64,000 nt of DNA from Streptomyces fodineus (GTDB lineage Bacteria > Actinomycetota > Actinomycetes > Streptomycetales > Streptomycetaceae), in contig NZ_CP017248.1 in assembly GCF_001735805.1 (NCBI RefSeq), positions 124,001-188,000 of the forward strand. Reading direction: 5' to 3'. The translations under genes and the position numbers were made by a program. Below the pieces are notes generated by a model, which did not search any database, had not been told where the DNA came from, and was given only the letters and a program-made list of their open reading frames with translations. Positions 38,001 to 48,400 of this stretch are shown in pieces (the first letter of the stretch is position 1; each line of letters starts with the position of its first letter).

Positions 38001-40183
38001 TCCACCTGCGCGGAGTGGGAGGCGTAGTCGATCGGGGCGATCTTGGCGCGGATGCCGCGCTCCTCGCACTGGGCCACGACCGCGTGTACGGCATCGATCT
38101 CACCGGCGACCACGACCGAGTTGGGGCCGTTGACCACGGCGACCGAAACCCCGTCGAAGTCCGCCTCTTCGGCGGGCATCGCCAGCGAGGCCATCGCGCC
38201 ACGGCCGGAGAGCCCGGAGTTGATGGCCTGACTGCGGCCGACCAGCAGGCGCAGCCCGTCGGCCAGGGAGATGATGCCCGCCGCGTACGCGGCCGCGATC
38301 TCGCCCTGCGAGTGCCCCACGACGGCATCCGGCTCCAGGCCGATCGACCGCCATACCTCGGCCAGGGACACCATCACCGCGAACAGCGCGGGCTGCACCA
38401 CATCCACGCGCTGCAGTGCCGCCTCGTCGTCGAGCACATCCCGCAGCGACCAGTCCACCAGGTCGGCGAGCAGCCGCTCGCACTCCGCCATCCGGGCGGC
38501 GAACACCGGGGAGGAGTCCCACAGACCACGCGCCATGCCGACCCACTGCGCGCCCTGGCCCGGGAACACCCACACGGCACGGGTGATGGCGGCCGCGGAG
38601 CCGGTCACCACGTGCGCCGACGGCTCTCCCGCCGCCAGCGCCGACAGGCCCGCCAGCAGCTCGGTGCGGTCCGCGGCGACCACGACCGCACGGTGCTTCA
38701 GCGCCGACCGGGTGGTCACCGTGGAGTAGCCGACATCGGCCGGGCGCAGCTCCGGACGGGCCTCCACCCAGTCCTTCAGCCGTCCGGCTTGAGCGCGCAG
38801 TGCCGCCGCGGACTTGGCCGAGACCACGACCGGTACCGGGCAGGAGAGCTCCGGTCGGGCTTCCTCCGCCGGTGCGGCGGGGTGGTCGGCGACCACCAGG
38901 TGGCAGTTGGTGCCGCCGACGCCGAACGAGCTGACGCCGGCGAGTCGGCGTCCCTCGGGCCAGGGGCCGGTGGCTTCGTTCACCCGGAGCTTCCACTGCT
39001 CCATGGGGATCGACGGGTGCGGCTCGGCGAAGTTGAGGCTGGCGGGGAGAGCCCCGTGCTTCATCGCCAGCGCGACCTTGATCAGGCCGATGACACCCGC
39101 GGCGGCGTCGAGGTGGCCGATGTTCGTCTTCACCGACCCTACGAGCAGCGGCTGCCCGGCTTCGCGGCCGGATCCGAACACCGCGCCGAGGGCGCCGGCC
39201 TCGACGGGGTCGCCGGCCTTCGTTCCGGTGCCGTGCAGCTCGACGTACCGCACGTCACGGGTTTCGACCCCGGCCCGGGCGTACGCCTCCCGCAGCAGGG
39301 TCTGCTGTGCGTCGCTGTCGGGGACGGTCAGGGCCTGACCGTCGCCGTCGTGGTTCACCGCCCCGCCGAGCAACACACAGTAGACGGGGTCGCCGTCGGC
39401 GACCGCGTCCGACAGCCGCTTGAGGACGACCATTCCGGCGCCCTCGCCCCGGACGAAGCCGTTGGCCCGCTCGTCGAAGGTGTAGCTGCGGCAGTCCGGG
39501 GACAGCGCGCCCGCCCGTGCGAATGCGACCGTGCTCTCCGGCACCAGGTTCAGGTGCACACCGCCGGCCAGGGCCACCCGGGCGGCACCGGAGAGCAGGC
39601 TCTCGCACGCCAGGTGCACGGCGACCAACGACGAGGACTGCGCGGTGTCCACCGTGACACTCGGTCCGTGGAAGCCCAGTTGGTGGGAGACACGGTTGGC
39701 GATCACGCCCCGGCTCAGCCCGGCGAGGGAGTGGTGGGACACAGCGTCGAGGCCGTGGCGGTGGACGAGTGAGGCGTAGTCGTCGCCCGCGGCGCCCAGG
39801 AAGACCGCGGTGGAGCTGCCGTGCAGGCTCTCCGGGGCGGTACGGGCGTCCTCCAGCGCTTCCCAGCTAAGTTCGAGTGCCAGGCGCTGGCGCGGGTCCA
39901 TGGCCACGGCCTCGCGCGGGGAGACGCCGAAGAAGCCGGCATCGAAGTCGGCGACACGCTCGAGGAAGCCTCCGCGGCCGAACTGCGCCAGCTCCGGGAT
40001 GTCGTACCCGCGGCCTTCGGGCGCGTCGGTGATCGCGTCGGCACCGTCGCTCAACATCCGCCAGAAGGCACGTATGTTGTCGGCACCCGGGACACGGCAC
40101 GACATGCCGACTACGGCAACGGCACGCTCATTCACCGGAATCGGCCGGCCGCCGGGCGATCGCTCGTTCTCACTCACCTGCAT
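32030..40183 (-). CDS. Type I PKS: loading module (KSQ-AT-ACP) and module 1 (KS-AT-DH-KR-ACP)
   Basis: This 2717-residue protein starts polyketide assembly. Its first ketosynthase has Gln in place of the active Cys (VDTAQSSS, Gln182), the KSQ type that decarboxylates malonyl-type units. The loading AT has GHSQGE (Ser625) and YASH (720-723), which predict methylmalonyl-CoA and hence a propionyl starter. The ACP serine is Ser939. Module 1 has KS Cys1161 (VDTACSSS), AT with GHSIGE (Ser1612) and HAFH (1712), predicting malonyl-CoA. DH carries [10 protein letters not shown] (His1922) and [13 protein letters not shown] carries LDD in GVLDDG (B-type, R-alcohol expected) and Tyr2474. The ACP has Ser2635. 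An acidic C-terminal tail (residues about 2680-2717) is a docking segment. Start at ATG 40183 with GGAAAGG upstream. The predicted first product is an ACP-bound 2-pentenoyl chain. Confidence 0.93.
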   Translation of the reverse strand: MQVSENERSPGGRPIPVNERAVAVVGMSCRVPGADNIRAFWRMLSDGADAITDAPEGRGYDIPELAQFGRGGFLERVADFDAGFFGVSPREAVAMDPRQRLALELSWEALEDARTAPESLHGSSTAVFLGAAGDDYASLVHRHGLDAVSHHSLAGLSRGVIANRVSHQLGFHGPSVTVDTAQSSSLVAVHLACESLLSGAARVALAGGVHLNLVPESTVAFARAGALSPDCRSYTFDERANGFVRGEGAGMVVLKRLSDAVADGDPVYCVLLGGAVNHDGDGQALTVPDSDAQQTLLREAYARAGVETRDVRYVELHGTGTKAGDPVEAGALGAVFGSGREAGQPLLVGSVKTNIGHLDAAAGVIGLIKVALAMKHGALPASLNFAEPHPSIPMEQWKLRVNEATGPWPEGRRLAGVSSFGVGGTNCHLVVADHPAAPAEEARPELSCPVPVVVSAKSAAALRAQAGRLKDWVEARPELRPADVGYSTVTTRSALKHRAVVVAADRTELLAGLSALAAGEPSAHVVTGSAAAITRAVWVFPGQGAQWVGMARGLWDSSPVFAARMAECERLLADLVDWSLRDVLDDEAALQRVDVVQPALFAVMVSLAEVWRSIGLEPDAVVGHSQGEIAAAYAAGIISLADGLRLLVGRSQAINSGLSGRGAMASLAMPAEEADFDGVSVAVVNGPNSVVVAGEIDAVHAVVAQCEERGIRAKIAPIDYASHSAQVEAIRDDMLRVADGIAATDSGVAFYSTVTGGRLDATELDAEYWYRNLRQTVRLHETVQALAEEGHTLFLELSPHPVLTAAISDTVDTALVQGTLRRNEDEPRRLLLSMAELYTRGAAVDWRPLLEGSRSVELPTYAFQRETFWVTGERVEPTALPSAEAAPVESVAAPAAESARLSDQELWSLVRSYTMAVLGLADPKLVEADSTFKELGFDSVTAVELSSRLGTAAGLRLPTSLLFDYPTPGALVRHLRTELAGPATDQRPAETAAVVAGDPIAIVGMSCRFPGGVSSPEDLWRLVSEGVDAITGFPEDRGWRLQSGADFPRRGGFLADAADFDAGFFRISPREALAMDPQQRLVLEVAWEALERAGHDPAALRRSRTAVFMGAMSQDYLPHLHDVPENLAGHALTGSASSVVSGRVSYAMGLEGPAVTVDTACSSSLVALDLAAKSLRSGDCSLALAGGVTVMSTPGMFIEFARQGGLAADGRCKAFSDAADGTGWSEGVGVLVLERLSDARRNGHQVLAVLRGSAINQDGESNGLTAPNGPSQERVIRQALASAGLSAADVDAVEAHGTGTGLGDPIEAQALLATYGKDRERPLWLGSLKSNIGHTQAAAGVAGVIKMITAMRHGVLPRTLHADEPSRHIDWSSGAVELLTEERAWPEAGRPRRAGVSSFGISGTNAHVIIEQGDPVESGEPAGERELTGVVPWLVSARGTRALTGQAERLREAASAEPAPSVADVAFSLATERTDFEHRAVVLGCGREELLAGLDALAKRDRAAGVITGSATAAPNVGVLFSGQGSQRIGMGRELKRAFPVFAKAWNAVCAEFGPLLEHSIDEVVAAESGSEAARLLDETAMTQPALFAFEVASFRLLESLGVTPSVLVGHSIGELAAAHVAGVFSLADAARLVAARGRLMQALPGGGTMVAVQAAEEEVRAALKGYEESASIAAVNGPTSTVISGAEEVLAEIESAFATEGRKTTRLRVSHAFHSPLMEPMLEGFREVARSVSYTAPRIAIVSNVTGRLAQEGELEQPEYWVRHVREAVRFADGVRATVEAGAEVLVEAGPEGVLSAMARETLAETAPDLPAVPMVRKDRSESRSVAEALARLHVVGVPVDWRSYLTALGVTGRHVDLPTYAFDRQRYWAEPAPARGDVTSAGLAAIEHPFLAAVTELAVGDQLVLSGQVSLAGDPWLADHAIFGNAVFPGAAYLEMALHAMAAADCGSVEELTLQTPLTLADDAVRLQIVCGAADGSGRREIGVYSRAAAEESKSWTQHATGALSAGTPAVPDTAASEMWPPEGAAPVELTDFYPELVGRGYAYGRAFQGLRAMWRLDDEVYGELRLPDDVPHAAGAFTLHPALFDAALHPMLALLADSDQTLLPYSWSGVSLQALAGTELRVRVARKGPQEVSVRITGPGGEPVLSVESLALMPASVEQLTGGAVADSLFVVDWAPLAEPTNAGRPTPEPEFTRVAADGSGDVPGTARATARQVLGLVQEWLRDERQTPRAIVTRQAVAVTADEIPDLSCAPVWGLVRSVQAEHPDRFILVDTDDHEASERALTTLDLSGEPQVAIRRGVVYVPRLVAAPSVKAARPEWDSQGTVLLTGATGALGALFARHLVAERGVRRLLMLSRRGATAPGAAELAAELTALGAEVTQAACDVADPAALAERIAGIPAEAPLTAVVHLAGVLDDGAVEKLTDDQFDRVLRPKVDAAWHLHELTKDLELSGFVLYSSVAGAIGTAGQANYAAANTFLDALAAHRKAAGLSAISLAWGPWELGMAGELSQTDLARFRRNGMVPLVSGKGTALFDAALELDAALAVPVVLDKAALQELENVPALLRGMIKPQSKRAEEPAEPALVQRLEALPADEQLNELVELLLTTAAMVLGYPSADDIDADLSFKEIGFDSLSGVEFRNQVKKDTGVQIPPTVIFNYPTPAALAGRLRELLFPQDAADAEPQDNDEDLMADEADDEIDAMDVENLIQLVFEEQ

Positions 40184-40289
40184 GACTTTCAGACCTTTCC
40201 AACCCGCACACGTAAGCGTCGAATGCAGGATCACCGAGGCTCACGAAACAGAAAAAGCTCTTACGACAAGGCACTTACAGTGTCGACTT
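40184..40289 (-). promoter_or_regulatory. Likely promoter region of the loading-PKS operon
   Basis: About 105 bases between the hairpin and the PKS start, with A/T content higher than its surroundings (minus strand GTAAGTGCCTTGTCGTAAG, then a GAGCTTTTTCTG stretch). A terminator upstream implies a separate promoter here. No exact -10/-35 pair can be assigned. Confidence 0.35.
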
Positions 40290-40327
40290 CGGTGTGCCCC
40301 ACGAAGCGAGGGCCGTGGGGCACACCG
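40290..40327 (-). terminator. Terminator behind the DUF2867 gene
   Basis: CGGTGTGCCCCAC (40290-40302) pairs perfectly with GTGGGGCACACCG (40315-40327): a 13-bp stem with a 12-base loop, 12 bases after the DUF2867 stop. It should separate the long PKS-MFS-P450-MFS-DUF2867 transcript from the loading-PKS transcript. Confidence 0.8.
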
Positions 40328-40339
40328 GAACCACACGGA

Positions 40340-40927
40340 CTAGTCGGCGATCCGGCCGACGTTGCGGCGCTGCCATTCTCTGGCGATCGACCTGAAAATA
40401 GGCGGGTACACAAGCCAGTGCCGGAACGGTTTGATCCCGGCCATGTACAGCTTCCCGAACAGGCCGTTGGGCTTCACCAGCACGGCCATCTCGGCGTGGT
40501 AGCAACCGGCTCCGTCCGAGACCCAGCCCATGTGCATCACCGCGTGGCAGGTCCGGTTGGCCAGCTCGGCCGCCCACTCGTCGTCCGTCAGATACAGCGA
40601 GGTGAACACGCCGAAATCGGGTCCACGCGGACCGGTACGCAGATCTTCGGGCAACCGGTCCCGCAGCGACGACACTCGGGAGTCCAGGCCTGCGTTCGAC
40701 TCGTCCAAGCCTAGCAGCGCCCCGAGCTTCCAGCGAATTTCGAACAGCGCATTCGCTATGAACGAACCCTTCGACCTGGATTCGTCCGAGTAGATTTCCA
40801 CAAACCGAGCGAATTCATCGGGACCGCCGGGCGTTGGCAACTTCCAGACGTCCTCGAGTACGAATTCACCCACCAACTCGTGGATACGCCACGGGCGAGC
40901 GGTGTATGCGGTGTTCGGTAACCTCAT
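40340..40927 (-). CDS. DUF2867 family protein
   Basis: This 195-residue protein begins MRLPNTAYTARPWRIHELVG, typical of DUF2867 proteins. Further family features are VWKLPTPGGPDEFARFVEI, IRWKLGALLGLDESNAGLDS and, in the second half, CHAVMHMGWVSDGAGCYHAE, then KPNGLFGKLYMAGIKPFRHW. The fold is thought to be a START/polyketide-cyclase-like beta-sheet pocket, but no function is established. GAAGGGA lies 7 bases before the ATG at 40927. It is the last gene of the long minus-strand transcript, 88 bases behind the frameshifted MFS gene. Such proteins occur near secondary-metabolism and isoprenoid genes. A role in binding or modifying the polyketide is possible but unproven. Confidence 0.75.
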   Translation of the reverse strand: MRLPNTAYTARPWRIHELVGEFVLEDVWKLPTPGGPDEFARFVEIYSDESRSKGSFIANALFEIRWKLGALLGLDESNAGLDSRVSSLRDRLPEDLRTGPRGPDFGVFTSLYLTDDEWAAELANRTCHAVMHMGWVSDGAGCYHAEMAVLVKPNGLFGKLYMAGIKPFRHWLVYPPIFRSIAREWQRRNVGRIAD

Positions 40928-41015
40928 CTGCGGTCCCTTCGCCTCTGGTCAACGACCAGGAAATGGGTTCTGCGGCACAGCTTCCGGCACGGGGCCGTGT
41001 CCCACTCGTGGCAAT

Positions 41016-42415
41016 CTACGCCTCGACAACTTCCGTCTGTCGCGTGGGTGTCACCGGCGTCTGCCGTCCGGGAATCACCAGGCCGGCCACCGCACCGAGG
41101 AGTGCCAGCGTCGCGGCCGTGGCGATCGCCGCGCTGAACCCGTCACTGAACTCCTTCGGCGAGCCATAGCCGCCGATGGTGGCGAAAACCGATACCGAAA
41201 CCGCGATGCCGAAAGCGCCACCGAGCTGACGCATGGTGGTGGACGTCCCGACGCCGCACCGACGGCCGCCGGCGGAACGGAGGAGAACACCGTCGCCATC
41301 ACCGCTGGGACCGCCAGCGCGATGCCGGCGCCGCTGATCACAAACGGAAGAACCATTTCCAGGTAGGTCATGCCCGGAGCCGCGATGAGCGCGATCCAGC
41401 CAGACGCGATCGCCTGTAGCAGCAATCCGGCCACTACGAGCGGGCGTTCACCGAATCGGGACACCAGCTTCCCGGCAATCGGAGAACCGATGAAGACCGC
41501 CACCGTCCACGGCGCGAGCCGGAGACCGGTGGCAAGGGCACCGTAATGCAGGGCGGTTTGCAGGAACTGTGCGAAGAAGAACACATCGGACATCGAGCAG
41601 CCGAACAGCAGGAACATCGCGGAATTGCCCGCCGAGAAGGCCCGTGAGCCGAAGAACCGGATCGGCAACAGCGGCTCGGGGGTGCGCAGTTCCCACAACA
41701 CGAATCCGGCCACCGCGGCCGCGCCGATCGCAAAGGCGCCGGTCACCTCGACACTGCCCCAGCCCGCGTTGTTACCCCGCACGAGACCCCACACCAGCCC
41801 GAACGCCGCCACGGTGGCCAGCACCACGCCGCCGATATCAAGGCGGCGCGCTTCACCGGTGCTCTCGGTGAGCCGGGTGAGGATCAGCGGAAGCAGCACG
41901 ATCCCGACCGGTATGTTGATCCAGAAGATCCACTGCCAGGCGACGCTCTCGACGACAAGGCCACCGACGATCGGCCCGACCAGCGTCGCCAGGCCCGTCA
42001 CCGCCCCGAACACGCCCAGGGCCTTCGGCCGCTCCTTCGGACCGAACGCGGCACCCAGCAGTGCCTGCGCGACCGCCATCACGCCCGCTCCGCCGACGCC
42101 CTGGACCACACGCGCGGCGATCAGCCAGCCGATTCCGGGCGCGAGCGCGCACGCCGCCGATCCCAGGGTGAACACGACGAGCCCGATGGCGAATACGCGC
42201 CTGCGACCGTAGCGGTCGCCCAGCGCCGTCCCCGCCATCAGCAGTACCGCGAAGGCCAGGGTGTAGGCGTTGACGGTCCACTCGAGCTGCTCGACGGACG
42301 CGTTCAGATCGAGCCGGATCGCCGGCAGCGCCGTCATCACCACCATCGAATCCAACGCGGTCATCAATGCTGCCAGCGAGGTCAGCATCAGTACCCATCG
42401 CTGTTTAGAAGTCAT
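41016..42415 (-). pseudogene. MFS drug exporter with apparent 1-base deletion
   Basis: From ATG 42415 the frame encodes a 14-helix DHA2-type exporter: LTSLAALMTALDSMVVMTAL, ALGDRYGRRRVFAIGLVVFT (motif A), VQGVGGAGVMAVAQALLGAA (motif C region) and ESVAWQWIFWINIPVGIVLL. Near 41250, at VGAASG, the sequence runs out of frame. Inserting one base there restores GTSTTMRQLGGAFGIAVSVS and the last helix to a stop at 41016. Without it the protein has an unrelated arginine-rich tail ending at 41075. The last one to two helices are therefore lost unless this is a sequencing error. The gene would export the polyketide together with the other MFS protein. I list it as a pseudogene because the given sequence is broken. 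Confidence 0.75.
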
Positions 42416-42480
42416 TTCCGATGTTTCCCATGCTTCCCGATAGTTGATTCGTTGGTTGCTGGTGCGGCTGTGAGCCGTGT

Positions 42481-43986
42481 TCACCGGGTGGGGCAAGCGG
42501 CTTGCTGCTCGTCGCTGTTGACCGGCTCCGGCTTCCGCACCCGCGGCCGGAGCACGAGGCGGGCGCCGGTGTCCGGTACGAGGACGATGCCGCGTCCGTG
42601 CAGCTCGGCCGGTCGCGGGTTGACGCGCTGAAGCTCGCAGGTCATCAGCACCTCGCGGATGACCGCCTTGAGCTCGACCATCGCGATGCGATCGCCGAGA
42701 CAGCGGGTGGCGCCGCCGCCGAAGGGGATCCAGGTGTGATTGCCGGGATTGACGCCCAGGAAGCGCTCGGGCCGGAAGAGATGCGGTTCCGGGTAGCGGG
42801 AGGGGTCGTGGTTCACCAGATAGGCGTTGGCCCACAAGCGCGCACCCGGCTCGTAGCGGACGCCGCCGATCTCGATCGGCTTCACCACTTCGCGGGTGAT
42901 GATGTGGGTGAGCGGCGGCCGCATCCGCAGCACCTCGTAGATGACCGCTGTGAGGTAGGTGTCGCTCGTACCCTCCTCGATCTCGGCGATCAGCCGGCTG
43001 CGGACCTCGTGTTCGAGGCTCAGGAACTCAAGGGCCCAGCTGACGCTCGCCGCGACGGTCTCGGTGCCCGCGAGGAAGATGGTCATCATCTCGTCGCGCA
43101 TTTCCGAGGCGCTGAGCAGCGAGCCGTCCTCGTGGGTGATGCCGAGCAGCAAGGACAGCATGTCGTCGCCGAGTTCGCCGGCGTCCATCCGCTCCTTGAC
43201 CGCCTCGGCGATCAGCGCGTCGGCGCGCTTGCGGTGCTCGATGAAGTGGCCCAGACCCACCGGCGGGATGGCCGCGAGCGCGCGCACCACAGCGGGTCGC
43301 ATCCGGTGCGGCATGATGATGCCCGCCGGGCGGCGGTTGACCCGCATCATCTTCATGAGCACTTCGAACAGCTCCGGCCAGCGCGACGGAACCATCTTCC
43401 CGAAGATCACTTCTCGGATGACTTCCATCGTGAAGATATGGGCCCGCGGGTGCACCCAGAGAGCCTGTTCACGCGGCCAGGCGGCGATGTCCCGCTGGAT
43501 CCGGGCGTTGATCGACGCCTCGATGCGCTTCAGCGACGTCCCCTTGAAGCTCGGCATCAGTTGCTTGCGCCGAACCTTGTGCTCGTCCTCATCGAGCCAC
43601 GCCAGCCCGCTCTGTCCGGTGAACTTCTCGATCGCGTGGTTGCTGTTTCCGGTGTGGATGACATCGCGGGGCGCCATGAACATCGCCCGCACCTCGTCCG
43701 GATCCGAGAGCATGTAGAGCCGGGAGTTGGGCATGATGCTCACCTTGTACCGGCTGCCGTACCGATTGCGGCACCAGTCGGCGAACTTCGTTGGCCGCTT
43801 CCGGAGAATCGCCAGCTGCAACGGTACGGGGATCTTCGGCCCCGTCAGCGCTGTTTCGGGGATGACGGTCTGCGCGCGCTGGGCGCTGTGGTCGACCGGG
43901 CACCGGGCGGCTTCGGCAGACGCCGTGCCTGCGGTGGCGTCGCCTGCAGAGTGCGGCGACCCATGAGGCATGTCGTGCGCTTCCAT
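42481..43986 (-). CDS. Cytochrome P450 monooxygenase
   Basis: This 501-residue haem monooxygenase probably hydroxylates or epoxidises the polyketide. The haem loop is FGGGATRCLGDR with ligand Cys429. The I-helix is FLAGTETVAASVSWAL (AGTET oxygen-activating motif). The K-helix is EVLRMRPP (ExxR) and the meander region FRPERFLG. The first 55 or so residues are a polar extension with no membrane helix, so the enzyme is soluble and needs separate ferredoxin and reductase. None is encoded in the window. The ATG at 43986 (MEAHDMPHGS) has GAGAGAG upstream; a second ATG at 43971 is possible. It lies between two MFS exporter genes on the same transcript, with gaps of about 70 bases. Confidence 0.92.
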   Translation of the reverse strand: MEAHDMPHGSPHSAGDATAGTASAEAARCPVDHSAQRAQTVIPETALTGPKIPVPLQLAILRKRPTKFADWCRNRYGSRYKVSIMPNSRLYMLSDPDEVRAMFMAPRDVIHTGNSNHAIEKFTGQSGLAWLDEDEHKVRRKQLMPSFKGTSLKRIEASINARIQRDIAAWPREQALWVHPRAHIFTMEVIREVIFGKMVPSRWPELFEVLMKMMRVNRRPAGIIMPHRMRPAVVRALAAIPPVGLGHFIEHRKRADALIAEAVKERMDAGELGDDMLSLLLGITHEDGSLLSASEMRDEMMTIFLAGTETVAASVSWALEFLSLEHEVRSRLIAEIEEGTSDTYLTAVIYEVLRMRPPLTHIITREVVKPIEIGGVRYEPGARLWANAYLVNHDPSRYPEPHLFRPERFLGVNPGNHTWIPFGGGATRCLGDRIAMVELKAVIREVLMTCELQRVNPRPAELHGRGIVLVPDTGARLVLRPRVRKPEPVNSDEQQAACPTR

Positions 43987-44057
43987 TTCACTCTCTCTGA
44001 TCGGTGGTTGGGATGGCTGTTCGCCGCGTGCCGGATTCGTTCGCGGAATCCGGCCGG

Positions 44058-45467
44058 TCATGTGAGCCGCGCCGGTACTGCCTCGTGCTGCGCACCCGCA
44101 TCCATCGCCGCCGGAGGTTTGTCCGCCTTGATCGCGAACAGTGCGAGGCCGGTGGCGAGGCCGCAAATCCCCATGAGCAGGAAGACGCCGCGGAAGGATG
44201 CGGCGTCCGGATGAACGGCGACGAAGGCCGCGGTAACCGCGACACCGATGGCGATCCCGACCTGGCGGCACATCCACGCCATGGCGGTGCCGGTCGCGAA
44301 ACGGTCGGCCGGCAGCGCCATCGTGGCCGCCATGGACCAGGCCGGCATGACGAGACCAACGGAGATCCCTCCGATGGCCATGCCAGGAAGGAAACCGGTC
44401 AGGTAATCCGAGCCGTCGTCCAGCATGAACACCCACCAGAATCCCGAGCCCGCGAAGATGACACCGCCGATCAGCCCGGTCACACGGACACCGAACCGGG
44501 CCGTGAGCATGCTGCCCGGCGCGGCGAACATCGTCGCCATCACCGGTCCCGGCAGGAATTCCAGCGCGGCGCGCACCACCGAGTGGTCCCACACCTCCGT
44601 CAGGAACAGCGTGGTGCCGGTCATCGTCACGCCGAATCCGACGTTGAACACCAGCGTGGCGAGGTTGCCGAGCGCCACACTAGGTATCCGCACAATCGCG
44701 GGCTCGATGACGGGAGCGGGATGGCGGAACGCGCGACGCGCGATGAACGCGGATCCGAGTACGCCGAGGACGATCAGGCCGAGCACGCGCGTTCCGCCCC
44801 ACCCCCAGGTCGGGCCCTGCACGATCGCGGCGACGATCACCGCGATCGTTGCCGCGAACACCAGGACGCCTAGCACGTCCTGCGGCGACCGCCGCTCCTC
44901 GCGGACCTCCGGCACGGTCTTCCAGCCGAAGTACACCGCTACGGCACCGATCGGAATGTTGATGATGAACACCCAGCGCCAGTCGAACTGCACGCACAAT
45001 GCGCCGACCGGCGGCGCGAAGACGGCGCCCAGGCCGGACATCGACGTCCACAACGCGATGGCGGTGCGGCGCCGTTCCGTGGGGAAGACGGCGAGCAGCA
45101 GACCGAGGGAGGTCGGCATCATCAACGCTCCGCCGACGCCTTCCAGGACCCGCGCGGCTATGAGGACGCCGACGGTGGGAGCGACGGCGCAGGCCACCGA
45201 GGCCACCGTGAACAGCACCAGGCCGATCATGAACGCTCGTTTACGCCCGGCCTGGTCCGCCCAGCGGCCGCTGGGTATCAGCAGTGCGGCGAGTGTGATC
45301 GCATAGGCATTGAGCACCCAGGAGAGAGTGGTCAGGCCCGACGACGGGGACCAGCGCTCGAGGTCGGGCAGCGCGATGTTGACGATGACGGCGTCGAGCC
45401 CGGCGAGGAAGACGCCGACGAGGACGACGGCGACGGCAATGCCCCGACGAGGCATGGAGAGGTTCAT
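44058..45467 (-). CDS. MFS exporter, DHA2 (14-helix) type
   Basis: This 469-residue membrane transporter has motif A as [20 protein letters not shown], motif C-like [20 protein letters not shown] and [20 protein letters not shown], a pattern typical of proton-driven drug exporters of the EmrB/QacA group. About 14 hydrophobic helices are visible, with a central cytoplasmic loop ([18 protein letters not shown]). The ATG at 45467 overlaps the stop of the terminal PKS gene by 4 bases, so production and export are co-translated. It probably removes the finished polyketide and gives self-protection (inference from position). Confidence 0.9.
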   Translation of the reverse strand: MNLSMPRRGIAVAVVLVGVFLAGLDAVIVNIALPDLERWSPSSGLTTLSWVLNAYAITLAALLIPSGRWADQAGRKRAFMIGLVLFTVASVACAVAPTVGVLIAARVLEGVGGALMMPTSLGLLLAVFPTERRRTAIALWTSMSGLGAVFAPPVGALCVQFDWRWVFIINIPIGAVAVYFGWKTVPEVREERRSPQDVLGVLVFAATIAVIVAAIVQGPTWGWGGTRVLGLIVLGVLGSAFIARRAFRHPAPVIEPAIVRIPSVALGNLATLVFNVGFGVTMTGTTLFLTEVWDHSVVRAALEFLPGPVMATMFAAPGSMLTARFGVRVTGLIGGVIFAGSGFWWVFMLDDGSDYLTGFLPGMAIGGISVGLVMPAWSMAATMALPADRFATGTAMAWMCRQVGIAIGVAVTAAFVAVHPDAASFRGVFLLMGICGLATGLALFAIKADKPPAAMDAGAQHEAVPARLT

Positions 45468-48400
45468 GCCTGGAGCCACCCTTCGACGGCGTCCGCGGTC
45501 TCGGTTGCCGCGGACTCGACCAGGGCCAGGTGGTCGGCGGCGATCCCGACCTGGTCCTCGGTCACCTCCCAGACGGGCCAGTCGGCCGGACCGTCTCCGT
45601 TGAGCGCCACGGTCGACCGGACCAGCAGGGCGGGGGTGTCGATCCGAGCGGGACGTCCTCGTTCGCGGGACAGGCGACTGTAGATGCCCATGCCGAGCCA
45701 GTTGGCGTCGTCGATCATCATGGCGTGCCGCTCGTTCTCGAACATGGCGGTGGTCACCGCGGAGAACGCACGGTCGATCGCCGCGTCCTGCTCGGGCGAG
45801 GGGGTGTCGATCAGGACGATCCCCGCCGCGGCACTGCCCCTGGCCTCGAGTGCGGCGGCCAGGGAGTGCGCGATGAGACCGCCGGCCGAATAGCCGACCA
45901 GAACGAAGGGGGCGTCGCCGACGGCCCGGAGTACCGAGTCCGTCATGGCATCGATCGCCGCCTCCCAGGATCCGGGCACCGGATCGGTGCCGCGGAATCC
46001 CGGGAGCGAGCAGGCGAAGACGTCCCGCACCCCGTCGAAGCGGGCGGCGAACCGCATGAACTGATGCGGGCCGGAGCCGACCACGTACATGAAGGACGGT
46101 ACGCAGACGAGCTTCGGCAACCCCGGCCCCGAGGCGAGCCGCACAACGGATCCGATGTCGTCCCCGAGCCCGGCGGACGACGCGAAGGAGGGCCGGAACC
46201 GCGAGGCCTCACTGAGCCACTGCCACGCCTCCGGCATCGTCCCTTCCACGTAGGCCTGGTCGAGCAGCGCGGCGAGCGTTCCGTGGCTGTCCCGGTCCAC
46301 GGACACGGAGGCGTCGTGGCGAGGCGCCGGCAGGCCTTCCCCGAGCATCTCGCAGAGCATCTTCGCGGCCGCCGCCGATGTCGGGTGGTCGAGGACGAAG
46401 GTCGTCGGCAGCCGCAACCCGGTGGTCTGCGTGAGCCGGTTGCGCAACTGGACCGCGCCCAGGGAATCCAGCCCCAGCTCGTGGAACCCCCGATCCGGAT
46501 CGATCACCGCAGCAGAAGGGTGTCCCAGCACGGCCGCCACCTGTGCCTGCACCACTTGAAGGACAACCTGATCCCGCTCAGCCTCCGCCACCGCGGCCAG
46601 TCGCTGCGCCAGCGACCCGCCCGTCGGTTCCGTCCGCCGCGCCGGCGTCCGCACCAGCCCGCGCAACAGCGCCGGCAACATCCCGGCCCGTGCCTGCGCC
46701 CGCAGAGCGGTCGGCTCCAGCCCGACCGGGACCAGCAGCGCCGCGTCCAGCCCCAGCGCCTGGTCGAACAGCTCGAGTCCGAGCTCGGCCGGCAGAGGAG
46801 TGACGCCCATCCGCTCCATGCGTGCGCGGTCGGCCTCGTTGAACCCGCCGGTCATGCCGATCGAATCGGCCCACACACCCCACGCCAGCGAACGGGCCGG
46901 CAGGCCTTCGGCGCGCAGCCTCGCCGCGAGCGCATCGAGGGCGGCATTCGCGGCGGCGTAGTTGCCCTGCCCCGGATTGCCGAACAGTGCCGCCGCGGAG
47001 GAGAACAGCACGAACGCCGACAGCTCCATCCCCGCGGTGAGTTCGTGCAAGTGCCACGCCGCATCCACCTTGGCACGCATTACCCGCTCGACCTGCTCGG
47101 CGGTCAGAGACTCGACGACACCGTCGTCGAGCACACCCGCCGCATGCACCACCGCCGTGAGCGGCTGCTCCAAGGTGCCAAGCACGTCGGCCAGTTGGGC
47201 GGGATCGGAGACATCGCACGCGGCCACCTGGGCCTTGGCTCCAAGGGTCTCGAGCTCCGCGACCAAGTCCTGCACCCCGTCGGCAGCAGGACCGCGACGG
47301 CTCACCAGCAGCAGGTGCTTCGCACCGTGCCGCTCGGCCAGATGGCGGGCGAAGAGTGCACCCAGACCGCCCGTACCGCCGGTGATCAGCACCGTGCCGG
47401 CCGGATCCGGCGCGAAGGCCGGCGGTTCCACCGACGCACGCGTCAGCCGCGGCGCCAGCAACCGCCCCTTGCGCACCGCGATCTGCGGCTCGTCCAGATC
47501 GAGCAGCGCCCCCCACTCCGGCTCTTCACCGTCGTCGAGATCCACCTGCGCGAACCGTCCCGGGTGCTCGGACTGGGCCGTGTGCACCAGACCCCACACC
47601 GCCGCCTGCGCCACGTCCGCTGCCTCGTCGTCCACGTCGACCGCATGGCGGGTGACGACCGTCAGCACCGTGTCGGTCAGCGCCTCACTCGCCAGCCACC
47701 GCTGTATCAGCTCCAGCGCCCGCCCGGCCGTCGCCCGTGCGGACTCCGCCGGGTCACCGGCCCCGGCCGGGGCCTCGACCCCGGCAAGGACCGTATCCGG
47801 GGCCGCCGCACCCTCGGCGAGGGCCTGCTCCAACGCGTCCAGATCCGCGAACCGTTCACCCGAAGCGGCCAGCTCGCCGAGGACGGCGACCCGCGCCGAC
47901 TTCAACGGCCCGGCCGCGACGGAGACCCAGTCGAGCTGGAACAGCGATTTCTGCCCGCTCCGGCTCGCGGCCTCCAGCTCCGCCTGCTCCACCGGACGGG
48001 ACGCGAGCTCGCTCACGCTCAGCACCGGTTCACCGAGCTCACCGACGACGTCGATCCGGAGGGCGGATTCACCGGCCGGGCTGATCCGTGCGCGCACCCG
48101 CGAGGGTCCCGTCTGCCCGAGCAGCACTCCCGACCAGGAGTACGGGAGGTCCACGGACGCTCCCGTGTCCCTGCCCAGCATTCCGCCGTGCAGGGCGGCG
48201 TCGAACAGCGCCGGGTGAATGCCGAAGGCCTCGGCTTCGGCGTCGTCGGGCAACGCCACCTCGGCGTAGACCTCGTCGCCGGAGCGCCATGCGGCCCGTA
48301 CCCCTTGGAACAGCGGCCCGTAGTCCAGACCGAGGTCGGCCAGCCGCGGATAGAGACCCTCGACGGCGACCGGTTCCGCGCCGGCAGGCGGCCACTGCGC

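Noticed and set aside
39600..39680. Inactive ketosynthase due to mutation in the loading PKS
   Set aside because: The Cys-to-Gln change in VDTAQSSS is the normal KSQ signature of decarboxylating loading modules, not decay.
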